Shown here piece after piece: positions 33,761 through 41,524 of a stretch of DNA of 64,000 bases. The position numbers were made by a program, and so were the translations under genes. Origin of the DNA: a virus; the IMG/VR virus record IMGVR_UViG_3300037805_000525, positions 1 through 64,000 of that record; one strand, written 5' to 3'. The notes under the pieces were generated by a model, which saw only the letters and a program-made list of their open reading frames with translations, did no database searches and had not been told where the DNA came from. Positions within the stretch are counted from its first letter, which is position 1. Every line of letters starts with the position of its first letter.

Positions 33761-34048
33761 GTGGTGCAGAACGTAACTGCTCGCCGCGTTATGAGTATCC
33801 CAGCGGAGGCCGGGGAGTACGTGGTCGTGCAGTCGGTTGACACGGACATAGGGGACGGCGTCTCTGTACGCGCGCGCAGCTTCGCGAGCGCCGAGGACGC
33901 GACCACCCACCAGAAAGCCCTCGTGGCAAGTGGTGACCTCGAGGCGATCACACTGACAGCCAAAGAGTGGAATGCGCAGATGGTGGACCACCGAAGGCTG
34001 ACCAGCGAAGAGTGGGATTCCGAGCTTGGGACGGGTGAACACGGATGA
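33761..34048 (+). CDS. W-N-terminal-motif domain protein, copy 2, 95 aa
   Basis: The GTG at 33761 has no good ribosome site, so the exact start is uncertain (ATG 33791 is an alternative). Domain GEYVVVQSVDTD, RARSFASAEDATTHQKAL, ITLTAKEWNAQMVD, followed by a second short echo (LTSEEWDSEL). Unit I. Confidence 0.62.
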   Translation: MVQNVTARRVMSIPAEAGEYVVVQSVDTDIGDGVSVRARSFASAEDATTHQKALVASGDLEAITLTAKEWNAQMVDHRRLTSEEWDSELGTGEHG

Positions 34049-34527
34049 TTAGGGACATGAAGATGAGTAACACACACCGTGCCGTCGCTGTGGCGGTAGG
34101 GCTGATGCTCACCGCAACGATCGTCTACTGGGATGGTACTACTGGTGTCGCGGGCGACACGTACCGCCTCCGGCACGTCGTGAAGCGCGCTACGACGATG
34201 GTCACCACAGATGACACCGTGGTCAAATCTATGCAGTGCGTCTACATCGACGACCAAGCTGTGGACGCGCAATGCCTTGCGACGCTCGTCGGCCGTGCGG
34301 GGAACACCTCCGTGCGCATCACGTGCAGTCACGGCGAGTTTGAAGTTGCGTGCTGGGTGGCTGACGCCGATCCAGCCGCTGATGGGGGGACATGGTGGGG
34401 CAGATACGTAGTACCGTCCTCGCACTCGCCGCAGACGCGGCCTTCGAAGAGGACCCGTCACGCAGAAGCGCGATACTTGCGCTGGTGGAGAAGGAAAACT
34501 TTATCCGTTACCTGCGCGGACACGTGA
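34045..34527 (+). CDS. Small membrane-anchored protein, up to 160 aa, 3' part overlaps next gene
   Basis: ATGA overlap at the start. Residues about 12-30 are a transmembrane segment (AVAVAVGLMLTATIVYW), then a Cys-containing domain (CVYIDDQAVDAQCLATLVG, CSHGEFEVACW). From about residue 115 the sequence turns Arg/Trp/Ser-rich, and the next gene begins here in another frame. That tail looks less constrained. Confidence 0.6.
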   Translation: MIRDMKMSNTHRAVAVAVGLMLTATIVYWDGTTGVAGDTYRLRHVVKRATTMVTTDDTVVKSMQCVYIDDQAVDAQCLATLVGRAGNTSVRITCSHGEFEVACWVADADPAADGGTWWGRYVVPSSHSPQTRPSKRTRHAEARYLRWWRRKTLSVTCADT

Positions 34528-35066
34528 GCCTGGGCCGCGCAATACTGAGCATGGGCGACGCGCGGTGCGCAATCATGAAAGAGCTGTACAGGCGTCGTGC
34601 CGAGCTCACGGACGCCGAGCTACCTGTCACGCCGTACACGCTCATCACAGTGCGCGAACTCGGTGAGCACGGCATGTACGCAGTGGCTATGGATGGCTCC
34701 ATCACGGATTTCCCCGTAGAAGACGCTATCGTGCACACAGGGTCGACACCCAGGACGGGACGACGCTGGTGGGAGTTCTGGAAGCGTGACGTGGTGCTCG
34801 TTGTGTGGAACGGGTGGCCGGATCGTGTGGTTGCAAACGTGAAACCACTGCGTGCGATCACGTCCGCTGGCCGCCCACTGCCCGTGTCGGAGGGTCGCTA
34901 CGTTGCGGTGTTCGATCAGGATGACGGTCGACGCGCGTACTCATTCCCGCTGCGCTCGGTAGCTGCGGCGTTCGTGGTCCGACAGGCCGAGAAGCATGGC
35001 AATTTCAACAAAGCGAATGTGCTGACCGCCGAGGGGTGGAACAGCAAGGAAGGATTGCGCAGGTGA
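34392..35066 (+). CDS. Hypothetical protein with C-terminal W-N-motif domain, 224 aa
   Basis: ATG 34392 follows a GGGGGG run and lies 136 bases inside the previous gene, a large overlap for this genome. N-terminal helices, middle beta region with WWEFWKRDVVLVVWNGWPDR, C-terminal domain EGRYVAVFDQDDG to ANVLTAEGWNSKE, which matches copies at 33470, 33761 and 39124. Confidence 0.66.
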   Translation: MVGQIRSTVLALAADAAFEEDPSRRSAILALVEKENFIRYLRGHVSLGRAILSMGDARCAIMKELYRRRAELTDAELPVTPYTLITVRELGEHGMYAVAMDGSITDFPVEDAIVHTGSTPRTGRRWWEFWKRDVVLVVWNGWPDRVVANVKPLRAITSAGRPLPVSEGRYVAVFDQDDGRRAYSFPLRSVAAAFVVRQAEKHGNFNKANVLTAEGWNSKEGLRR

Positions 35067-35512
35067 GTTACCCCAAGATGCCCGAGCCCGAGCCACACAG
35101 TAGTCCGCGTGTGCGTGCGGCGCACAACATGCTGGAGCGGGCTAAGAACGTCCTCTCGGTAGCGGAGGCTGCAGATGAACTACACGTGCAACTGCAGGAC
35201 GCCCTGGACCGGTCAGTGGCTGACTTCATCTCAAAGATCGACCGCACGAAGCTGGCGTGGCTGCGGCTGAAGTACGACGGGTTGTACTCGGTCTACGCGG
35301 CAACGAGCACGTCGTCGGACGAGTACATGCGCCGCAAGGATCGTACCGACCGCGCGGAATACGTTTACCGTCGTGAGCAGATGCGTATTGACGAACTTGG
35401 GCACCGGGCACGCGCTATGCGCGTGCAGCACACGTCTGGGACGTTGGCCGCGCGTGACGCGCTTCACCACGCACAGGAGTCTTACGCCGAGGCCTTGGAG
35501 GCTGCCATATGA
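35063..35512 (+). CDS. Hypothetical helical protein, 149 aa
   Basis: GTGA overlap. Coiled-coil-like helices with alternating Arg/Glu/Ala (DYMRRKDRTDRAEYVYR-type segments, then SGTLAARDALHHAQESYAEAL). The protein at 37861 has the same layout and may be a distant paralogue. Unit I. Confidence 0.68.
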   Translation: MSYPKMPEPEPHSSPRVRAAHNMLERAKNVLSVAEAADELHVQLQDALDRSVADFISKIDRTKLAWLRLKYDGLYSVYAATSTSSDEYMRRKDRTDRAEYVYRREQMRIDELGHRARAMRVQHTSGTLAARDALHHAQESYAEALEAAI

Positions 35513-35946
35513 CGTACGTGGACGAGGCAATCGAAATCGCGTGCCAGCGCTGGCCGTGGCAAAAGGAGATCTTCCAAGCACTCCGTCACCGTACGTCTGC
35601 GGCTGCTTGGCTTCTGTGCTTCAACGACCTGGACCGCGCGCACCACGACTTGCTGGTCGCACAGGAGCGCCTGCGCGCTGCGTTGGCGGTCGTGTTCCCG
35701 TGCGCCCCCGTATACTCGCGGGCGATCATGCCCATCTACGCTGTGCGTAGGCAGGCGGGCCTACGAATGGTGTGGGGTGCAGACAAGCTGCGGGACGCGT
35801 TCAGCAGTGTAGACGACGCGACGGACCGACTGGACGTACTCCGGCGCGGCCGGGCAGATACGTGGTTCACGCAGTCTGCGGTGGCGTTTACGTGGAGTGG
35901 CTGGCCTGTGCTGGCGCTCCAGGAGATGCCAGATGACGCGCCTTGA
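35509..35946 (+). CDS. Hypothetical helical protein, 145 aa
   Basis: ATGA overlap. Helices with hydrophobic residues (AAAWLLCFNDLDRAHHDLLV) and a C-terminal Trp-rich strand (VAFTWSGWPVLALQE). Last gene of unit I. Confidence 0.67.
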   Translation: MTYVDEAIEIACQRWPWQKEIFQALRHRTSAAAWLLCFNDLDRAHHDLLVAQERLRAALAVVFPCAPVYSRAIMPIYAVRRQAGLRMVWGADKLRDAFSSVDDATDRLDVLRRGRADTWFTQSAVAFTWSGWPVLALQEMPDDAP

Positions 35947-35972
35947 GTATCCGTAGGCGGTGAGCCGCCAAA

Positions 35973-35989
35973 TTATCACACTGTGATAA
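35973..35989. promoter_or_regulatory. Palindrome copy 10
   Basis: Perfect TTATCACACTGTGATAA, three bases before the unit J -35. The last copy with a central pyrimidine. Confidence 0.8.
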
Positions 35990-35992
35990 TCC

Positions 35993-36020
35993 GCAACATC
36001 GGGCACTACGCGGGCATAAG
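35993..36020 (+). promoter_or_regulatory. Promoter of unit J
   Basis: GCAACA, 16 bases, CATAAG (36015-36020), then AGTTATAG. Confidence 0.72.
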
Positions 36021-36117
36021 AGTTATAGCTGCCGAGAAGATGACGCGAATGCCGAGGTGGTACGCGGAATGCGGCGGCTTGGCCTGGACACACCTTACGA
36101 GGATACGGAGAGCTGAG

Positions 36118-36678
36118 ATGTCACACGAAATGGAACTCACACAGGCGGACGCGGAAACCTTGCAGCGCTGCAAGGTTGTCGTTGAGTGGTTTACCGGGGA
36201 CGGTATCGTTGCCATCGGTGAGTACGAAAAGCTCGACTTAGCTGGGAAGCGGCGCGTGCTTGGCACGCTTGGGTTCACGCGAACGGGGTTTACGGCGGTT
36301 CCTGCGCTCGTCCCAGGCGACCATCGGAATATCGACACCGTTGTGGACCTCATCCACAATGCTGCGGCGTGGGGGGCCGCACGCCGCGGGCGGGAGCTAG
36401 CGAGCGACGAGGAGGCGCGTCGGAGTTCCCTCGAGCAGCTCCGCGCAAAAGACGACCTCAAACACGTGGAGCCGTGTGCCCGCGTCGACTACGTGCACAC
36501 CCGTTGGCTGGATGGGCCGAAGATGTCCGCAGCGCGTCTGTTCCGCATGCTGAGCTCCGAGCGGCAGACTGAGTTCTGTGACTTGATTGGGAATCCGCGT
36601 TTGTGCGCAGAGCTCCTCCGCCTTGTGGTCGCCACCATCGACGAGGACCACCGTGCCCTCATCGCGCCCGTGCCCTGA
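36118..36678 (+). CDS. Hypothetical protein, 186 aa, single gene of unit J
   Basis: GGAGAGCTGAG precedes ATG 36118. Helical, acidic then basic (ELTQADAETLQRCKVVVEWF, RRSSLEQLRAKDDLKH). A Gly-Asp loop (GDGIVAIGEYEKLDL) near residue 30. Function unknown. A strong terminator follows. Confidence 0.7.
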   Translation: MSHEMELTQADAETLQRCKVVVEWFTGDGIVAIGEYEKLDLAGKRRVLGTLGFTRTGFTAVPALVPGDHRNIDTVVDLIHNAAAWGAARRGRELASDEEARRSSLEQLRAKDDLKHVEPCARVDYVHTRWLDGPKMSAARLFRMLSSERQTEFCDLIGNPRLCAELLRLVVATIDEDHRALIAPVP

Positions 36679-36718
36679 AGGTCGTACGATTGCCTGCGGG
36701 TCAATACGCAGGTAGTCG

Positions 36719-36761
36719 GTGGCGTCCCGGATTCGTAGCGTTGCCGGGACGCCACATTTTT
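36719..36761 (+). terminator. Strong terminator of unit J
   Basis: GTGGCGTCCCGG (36719-36730) pairs perfectly with CCGGGACGCCAC (36744-36755), then ATTTTTAG. Confidence 0.93.
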
Positions 36762-36771
36762 AGCCGTTACC

Positions 36772-36799
36772 GCAAACACCTACCGACACATGGCATAAG
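36772..36799 (+). promoter_or_regulatory. Promoter of unit K
   Basis: GCAAAC, 16 bases, CATAAG (36794-36799), then ACCTATGTAG. No palindrome nearby. Confidence 0.72.
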
Positions 36800-36845
36800 A
36801 CCTATGTAGGTGTGCATTCCGTACACCCGCATCTAGGAGGATGCA

Positions 36846-37349
36846 ATGAATATCATCGTTAAGCATGTCTGCCATGTGCGCGACGAGTGCGACTGCGAAG
36901 GTCCGACCACCGACGTGGTGGTCGTGTTGTCCGTGCAGGATATCGAGGTCACTAAGGCGGCGTTCGCCGACGCGCCGTGCGCCATCCACGGAGCGGGTAC
37001 GGTGGCCATCCTTGAAGAGGTTGGCGCGCCGCTTCGCGATCAAGTGAGTCGCGCGGAGATGTTTGCGACTGAACTGGGCGTGTTCCAGTCGCGGGAGACG
37101 GGGCGCGCCTACGGTCGCGTCGCAATCACGTACCCGGGTGCACACCGGGAGTTTGTGATCGGCGCGCTCGTCGCTATCAACCCGGACGGGGGATACGGCC
37201 AGGCTACGGCACTGTGCAGGCGTGCGCGACTGTTCGATTTCCCTGACGTGTTCGAGGGTGAACTCATTGAGTGTGCGCACGCCGCAGGACTTCTACGTGC
37301 TGCAGGCGCCACCACCGTCATCTACCAGACGCACGTGGTGGAAAAGTGA
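36846..37349 (+). CDS. Hypothetical protein, 167 aa
   Basis: AGGAGGATGCA precedes ATG 36846. N-terminal His/Cys cluster (HVCHVRDECDCEG) then an alpha/beta domain with strands VVVVLSVQDIEV and EFVIGALVAINPDG. Possibly metal-binding. First gene of unit K. Confidence 0.7.
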   Translation: MNIIVKHVCHVRDECDCEGPTTDVVVVLSVQDIEVTKAAFADAPCAIHGAGTVAILEEVGAPLRDQVSRAEMFATELGVFQSRETGRAYGRVAITYPGAHREFVIGALVAINPDGGYGQATALCRRARLFDFPDVFEGELIECAHAAGLLRAAGATTVIYQTHVVEK

Positions 37350-37864
37350 GTCGCGTCATAAACAGCTGGGTGTCGGGTGGGGCCAAGTGGTTCGCAATCT
37401 GGGACACGTCTTCGGACCGTCCGGTGACGCCTGCGTACACGAAGTCCGAGATGAGTGCTTACCTGCACATGCTCGGACCGTACGAGCCCGAGTACAGCCA
37501 CGCACACCCGGCCAACAGGATAGCGCGCGCGGCCGATCACGGTTCGTCGTCGCTCGTGTCCCGCAGGTGCGATATGCGTAAGAAGCACAAGGCCCTCGCG
37601 TTGGAATACCGGACGGCGCGTAGACAGCCTGCGAGCCTCAACGGCGAGATCGTTACCATCCGTCAGTTCGCTGAGGCATGGCACGACTCGTTGGTGGGCG
37701 TGACCAACGTGCTACTCGAGGAGACGCTCCTGGAGGATAGCGCCGTAGGACGGGGGCTGTACCGCAAGTCGTGCGAGTACCTGGCGTTTCACGAAGGGTC
37801 TCCGTCGCCGGTGTGGTGGCGTACGTTCTTCGGCCCACTTGACCAAATACAGGAGAAGAGATGA
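37346..37864 (+). CDS. Hypothetical protein, 172 aa
   Basis: GTGA overlap. N-terminal beta pair around FAIWDTSSDRPVTPAYT, Arg/Lys-rich helix in the middle, helical C-terminus. No family was recognised. Confidence 0.68.
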   Translation: MSRVINSWVSGGAKWFAIWDTSSDRPVTPAYTKSEMSAYLHMLGPYEPEYSHAHPANRIARAADHGSSSLVSRRCDMRKKHKALALEYRTARRQPASLNGEIVTIRQFAEAWHDSLVGVTNVLLEETLLEDSAVGRGLYRKSCEYLAFHEGSPSPVWWRTFFGPLDQIQEKR

Positions 37865-38355
37865 CTACGAAAGACCCGAAGTGCGGGCTCAGCCCCGAAG
37901 CGCGTACTGCAAGCCGGGCACACATCGTCGCCGTACAGGATGTGCGCATTGCGCGATCCGTCGAGAACCTCGTGAACGACGCAGATGCGCTCGTAGAGCG
38001 CTTGATCGATGAGTCTGTCCGCGCCATCGACACGTCCGTACTCCGTGCGCGGCACGCGGCCTGGAAGGACGCGCTGGCTGACCTCGTGAAGTTCACGGAT
38101 TCAACGCCGGGCTCGCCGTCCAGCATTGACTATGATTTTGCGAAGGCGCAGGAGCTCAGCGCTGAGGCCCGTTTCGCGTATGGCGTCTACATTCGTGAGC
38201 GGTACCACGTACAACGCCAGGCGGAAGCCATACGCGCCATTCGAGTGATTCCTGGGTCCATGAGTGTCGGTGCGGCGGAGTACGCCGCAGAAGCGACCAA
38301 GGCCGACTTCGCTCTCGCAAAGAAGGCATACCCGCGCACAAACGTCAATGCGTAG
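37861..38355 (+). CDS. Hypothetical helical protein, 164 aa
   Basis: ATGA overlap. Long charged helices (LVNDADALVERLIDESVRAI, QAEAIRAIRVIPGSMSVGAA). The C-terminal half lines up with the 149-aa protein at 35063 (V-Y, then R-E, then R-A-x-R, then S, then A-A repeats), suggesting distant paralogy. Confidence 0.68.
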   Translation: MTTKDPKCGLSPEARTASRAHIVAVQDVRIARSVENLVNDADALVERLIDESVRAIDTSVLRARHAAWKDALADLVKFTDSTPGSPSSIDYDFAKAQELSAEARFAYGVYIRERYHVQRQAEAIRAIRVIPGSMSVGAAEYAAEATKADFALAKKAYPRTNVNA

Positions 38356-38368
38356 CGGGTGGGGCTGC

Positions 38369-38602
38369 GTGGCGAAGCCTGAGGAGCTTGAGACGTACCT
38401 TGAGCGCGACATCGTGAAGGACCCATACTCCGGCAGTATCTACATCGCCGACAAGGGGCACTCATACGGCTCGTTCGCCAACGTGGCGCACTGCAAGGCG
38501 TTCATCGACTGGATGGAGAAGCCTGATCGGAGTGTGCACGAATGGGCCGAGACCGAGAAGCAATTCCTTACAAAAAAAGGAGGCCAAGATGACCGAAGTT
38601 AA
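38369..38602 (+). CDS. Hypothetical protein, 77 aa
   Basis: GTG 38369 follows GGTGGGG; an in-frame ATG at 38348 is the alternative. Contains DPYSGSIYIADKGHSYGSF, then a helix HCKAFIDWMEKP. Basic, Lys-rich tail. Confidence 0.62.
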   Translation: MAKPEELETYLERDIVKDPYSGSIYIADKGHSYGSFANVAHCKAFIDWMEKPDRSVHEWAETEKQFLTKKGGQDDRS

Positions 38603-38915
38603 GGAGCCGACGCTGCGTCGGCGGTACGAAAAGTGCAAGCGGTTGATCGATGCGGTGCGCTGGGGGTCGACCATTGCGGCGCTCTGCGTGCTCGGCGGGA
38701 TGTACGCAGCTGATAGTGGCTGGCGCGACATCCTCATCGTTGGGTTTGCACTTGGCATCGTGGAGCTGATGATTCGCGCGGCGTTGTGGCGGAAGCTCGC
38801 CAAGGAGCTGCTCGACAACGCGGTCTCGCTAGAGGACGTGCAGGCCGCGGCACGCCTCCTGACGGTGGAGCTCGTCAACGGCTCACATGGCATTGGGGTG
38901 CTGAAACCAGACTAG
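38589..38915 (+). CDS. Small membrane protein, 108 aa
   Basis: AGGAGG precedes ATG 38589. Two transmembrane helices (STIAALCVLGGMYAADSGW and ILIVGFALGIVELMIRAAL) between a basic N-terminus and a cytoplasmic helix. Last gene of unit K. Confidence 0.7.
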   Translation: MTEVKEPTLRRRYEKCKRLIDAVRWGSTIAALCVLGGMYAADSGWRDILIVGFALGIVELMIRAALWRKLAKELLDNAVSLEDVQAAARLLTVELVNGSHGIGVLKPD

Positions 38916-38976
38916 CTGGCCACACGGATAGCGGTTGCACTCGAGAGGCCTTCGGGTCGATGCAGCCGCGGGTACA

Positions 38977-39030
38977 GGAGGGGGATTCGCCTCTTCTGTT
39001 CTTAGCTGCGGCTGCCCTTTTCTTAGCCAC
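38977..39030 (+). terminator. Double terminator-like region after unit K
   Basis: GAGG and CCTC (38978-38993) form a weak stem followed by TGTTCTTAG. A longer stem GCAGCCG (38962) with CGGCTGC (39008) is followed by CCTTTTCTTAG. Confidence 0.55.
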
Positions 39031-39047
39031 AACCGACCCCAAATAGC

Positions 39048-39076
39048 GCAAAACGGGCCCCACCTATTGGCATAAG
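39048..39076 (+). promoter_or_regulatory. Promoter of unit L
   Basis: GCAAAA (39048-39053), 17 bases, CATAAG (39071-39076), then AACTATGTAG. Confidence 0.7.
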
Positions 39077-39123
39077 AACTATGTAGCGGAGGCACTTCGC
39101 ACCCACAAAGACGTAAGGAGTCT

Positions 39124-39591
39124 ATGAGCACCCGAAGAGAAGTTCTCCACGGGGACACGCTGAACCTTGTAAAAGCCGGCGCCTGCTTGTTCGCCCCCGA
39201 CGCATCGGAAGTTGTGGTCGCGGCCCTGTACGAGGACGGGACAATCGTGGCGTGTGGGTGCGCAAAGCGCGAGCGCGGTGTTGAAATCCAAGCTCTGTGG
39301 GCCGAGGCGTACCCAGACGCAGAAGTCGTACTATCCCGCGCAGAGGTGTGGAATGGCGGCATTGAGATCGCAGAGATCAAGCACTGCCTTGGCGACTCAG
39401 TTAAGACCGGCGCTCCATTGGTCGGACCAGGGATGTTCGTACTGATCGTGCACGCGACGCGGTGGCGCGTCGGATTCATAAGCACCTTCGGAAGCCGGTG
39501 TGCCGTAGACGCGCTGCATGCCCAGTTGGAGGCGTTGCCGTTCTACGTCAACGTTGATGTCTTCAGCGCCGAGGATTGGAACGCGGCGTAA
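39124..39591 (+). CDS. Two-domain W-N-motif protein, 155 aa
   Basis: GGAGTCT precedes ATG 39124. Residues about 15-80 end in EVVLSRAEVWNGG and residues about 98-155 end in VDVFSAEDWNAA; both halves have the same strand-helix-strand order as the proteins at 33470, 33761 and 34392. An internal duplication. Function unknown. Confidence 0.7.
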   Translation: MSTRREVLHGDTLNLVKAGACLFAPDASEVVVAALYEDGTIVACGCAKRERGVEIQALWAEAYPDAEVVLSRAEVWNGGIEIAEIKHCLGDSVKTGAPLVGPGMFVLIVHATRWRVGFISTFGSRCAVDALHAQLEALPFYVNVDVFSAEDWNAA

Positions 39592-39607
39592 CCCACGTGG
39601 AGGACGC

Positions 39608-39796
39608 ATGCTCATCATCATTGCGCTCGTTGGCGGCGCTATGCACGCCATGACCGGCCCCGGGTTCCTGAACGGCGTTGCTGAGGTCGTACTGACCCTG
39701 GGAGCGTTTCAGGCCGCAATTGACGCGGGTACCCAGGCACACATCTTTAACAAGTATCTCAACGACAAGGAGGCAACATGTTCGAGAAGCCAGTGA
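39608..39796 (+). CDS. Membrane miniprotein, 62 aa
   Basis: GGAGGACGC precedes ATG 39608. Hydrophobic N-terminus (MLIIIALVGGAMHAM) and a second weaker helix (VAEVVLTLGAFQAAIDAG). Overlaps the next gene by 19 bases. Confidence 0.62.
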   Translation: MLIIIALVGGAMHAMTGPGFLNGVAEVVLTLGAFQAAIDAGTQAHIFNKYLNDKEATCSRSQ

Positions 39797-39999
39797 TTGA
39801 CCCAAGCCGGCACGCGGAAGGCAAAAACCCGATGACTGTCGAGGAGCAGGAGAATTTCGTAGACGACGCGTCCACTGCCTACCACGCGTACGGCGCGCAC
39901 ACATCTGACTGCCAGGCGTTTCAGAGCCATTACGGCCGGCGGTGCGACTGCGAGAAGGCTGGGTACGCAGCCCTGCGCCTCGCCGGCTACCCGGGGTAG
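39778..39999 (+). CDS. Cys-rich miniprotein, 73 aa (AYHA/CEKA family, copy 2)
   Basis: AAGGAGGCAAC precedes ATG 39778. Residues about 20-72 (EEQENFVDDASTAYHAYG, then H-T-x-x-C, then CDCEKAGYAALRLAGY) match the protein at 20210-20422 nearly residue by residue in spacing. Conserved Cys and His suggest metal binding. Confidence 0.72.
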   Translation: MFEKPVIDPSRHAEGKNPMTVEEQENFVDDASTAYHAYGAHTSDCQAFQSHYGRRCDCEKAGYAALRLAGYPG

Positions 40000-40003
40000 C
40001 CGG

Positions 40004-40588
40004 GTGCCAATCGAAGACTACAGCGAGGAAGTGCAGGAAGCACTCTCGAAGATCCATGCGGACGCACGCAACGTCCTCGTTCTTGCGATGGACCTTGGGT
40101 TGCAGCGTGGCATCAGCCTTGAATATTTGGAGCGGGGGGCCATTAATATGGCAAACACGTGCATCGTAGCGGAGCCGTGGTCGGAGCCCGAACTGAATGC
40201 CTACTGTGGGGTTGGCGCAGTGCCTTCACGAGGCCGCATCGCCGGCGAAACACGACGCCTGAACGCGCTGCACGACGAAGCGCACCGTGAAATCGCAAAT
40301 GCCGCACAGTCGCACGCCGAGTACATCGCGCAACTACGCCGCACACTATGGGCAACGAAAGGGAACAGTGTGCAGGTGCTCGCGCGTGAACGCGGCGTCT
40401 CTGGGCTCGGCCCTAAGTGGAAGATCATCGCGCGACTTTGTGCAGGGGCACCATTTGAGATGACTCTGCGTCGAGAAAGGTACCGCGTCACCACCGATGT
40501 AGGTGACCCGCCGAAGTGGGCGGTGCCGTACGTGGGCGATGTCCCCGCCGATGCGTGCGGCGCTCAGCCGTACGGCCGTGGACGATGA
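40004..40588 (+). CDS. Hypothetical protein, 194 aa
   Basis: GTG 40004, four bases after the previous stop. Helical N-terminal two-thirds (EVQEALSKIHADARNVLVLA, HREIANAAQSHAEYIAQLRR), then a basic beta region. Last gene of unit L. Confidence 0.68.
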   Translation: MPIEDYSEEVQEALSKIHADARNVLVLAMDLGLQRGISLEYLERGAINMANTCIVAEPWSEPELNAYCGVGAVPSRGRIAGETRRLNALHDEAHREIANAAQSHAEYIAQLRRTLWATKGNSVQVLARERGVSGLGPKWKIIARLCAGAPFEMTLRRERYRVTTDVGDPPKWAVPYVGDVPADACGAQPYGRGR

Positions 40589-40630
40589 CATGGCGTGGTT
40601 GATGAGCTACTCGGACGAGTAGCCGTGGAG

Positions 40631-40657
40631 GGAGGCGCCGAGGCGCCTCCTATTCTT
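40631..40657 (+). terminator. Terminator of unit L
   Basis: GGAGGCGCC, GA, GGCGCCTCC (40631-40650), then TATTCTTAG. It lies between convergent genes. Confidence 0.9.
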
Positions 40658-40671
40658 AGCTAGCGGCGGGG

Positions 40672-41493
40672 CTAAGGGGTTAACTCCTTCTCCATCGGAC
40701 CAACCTTCGACATCTGAACAGCCACCTCCTGGGTGTAGCCCTGCTTCATGGTGTCGTTGCCGTCTATGACGCGCCAGACTGCGCCGTTAGCGTTTCCAAG
40801 CCTGAGGAGTAGATCAAACGCGTCCTCGCGCGTTTCGCCAGCCACCCTCATTTGCAGCTGGCACGTGAACATTTTCAGGTCTGGGGTGTCGTGCGCAGCG
40901 GTTGCAGCGACGAAGCCTGCATCACTCAGCGCATCCTTCGTGCCCACGGTGCCGTCAGGATGGATGTCGACGAGCTCGCCATCCTTGCTGTCAAGCAGTT
41001 GCTCCAACTCAGAGCACGTAGGACGCTCCTGGTCGTCTGTGAGATCTGCGGCCTCCATGGCGTGGCGATCCGCGTCAGCGGTCGACATTGCCACCCACCC
41101 ATTGTTGGGCAGCTTCTTGAACTCGTGGAATGGGTCGCCCTCGGCCCAACGCCCAGACTCCATAAACTCCGTTGCGTCCGTGGCGCCGATAACGCCCTCA
41201 CCCTTCCATGACTCGACTAGGGCGTGTCCGATCGGCCGGTTGTCCGGATCCGGGCGCCACTCGCCGGCCACCCAGCACCGCGCTCCGTCGATGATCGCAG
41301 TTGCGAACACAATGTCGGAGCCGACCCTGTGCTGGACGCTTGAGCCCGGGGCGTTCGCAACATTGACGTACTCACGCAGCGCGTCAGGGGAGCGGTCGAG
41401 CGGAGCAGTGAACGCTGCGTGCGCTGCACTAGTGGCCCACCCATCCTTGTCGATGGTCATGACCTTGAGCAGCTTAGCTTCTTCCGGGATCAT
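40672..41493 (-). CDS. Hypothetical protein, 273 aa
   Basis: GGAGAAGCACA precedes ATG 41493; the longer open frame upstream lacks a ribosome site. Acidic alpha/beta protein; segments DIVFATAIIDGARCWVAGEW and GWVAMSTADADRHAMEAADL; C-terminal GAVWRVIDGNDTMKQGY. No family was recognised. Second gene of a two-gene minus-strand operon. Confidence 0.7.
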   Translation of the reverse strand: MIPEEAKLLKVMTIDKDGWATSAAHAAFTAPLDRSPDALREYVNVANAPGSSVQHRVGSDIVFATAIIDGARCWVAGEWRPDPDNRPIGHALVESWKGEGVIGATDATEFMESGRWAEGDPFHEFKKLPNNGWVAMSTADADRHAMEAADLTDDQERPTCSELEQLLDSKDGELVDIHPDGTVGTKDALSDAGFVAATAAHDTPDLKMFTCQLQMRVAGETREDAFDLLLRLGNANGAVWRVIDGNDTMKQGYTQEVAVQMSKVGPMEKELTP

Positions 41494-41524
41494 TGTGCTT
41501 CTCCAGTGTGTAGTTGTGCTGGCG

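Noticed and set aside
33741-33776. An 11-codon frame starting at ATG 33741
   Set aside because: Very short, overlaps the next gene and has no supporting feature besides GGTGGGTGAC upstream.
34384-34389. GGGGGG as a classic programmed -1 frameshift heptamer
   Set aside because: The codon phase gives T GGG GGG, so the P-site re-pairing would be imperfect; no downstream structure was identified. Mentioned only as one explanation of the overlap.
40590-40622. A 10-codon frame MAWLMSYSDE before the unit L terminator
   Set aside because: Too short and without a ribosome site; kept out of the annotation.
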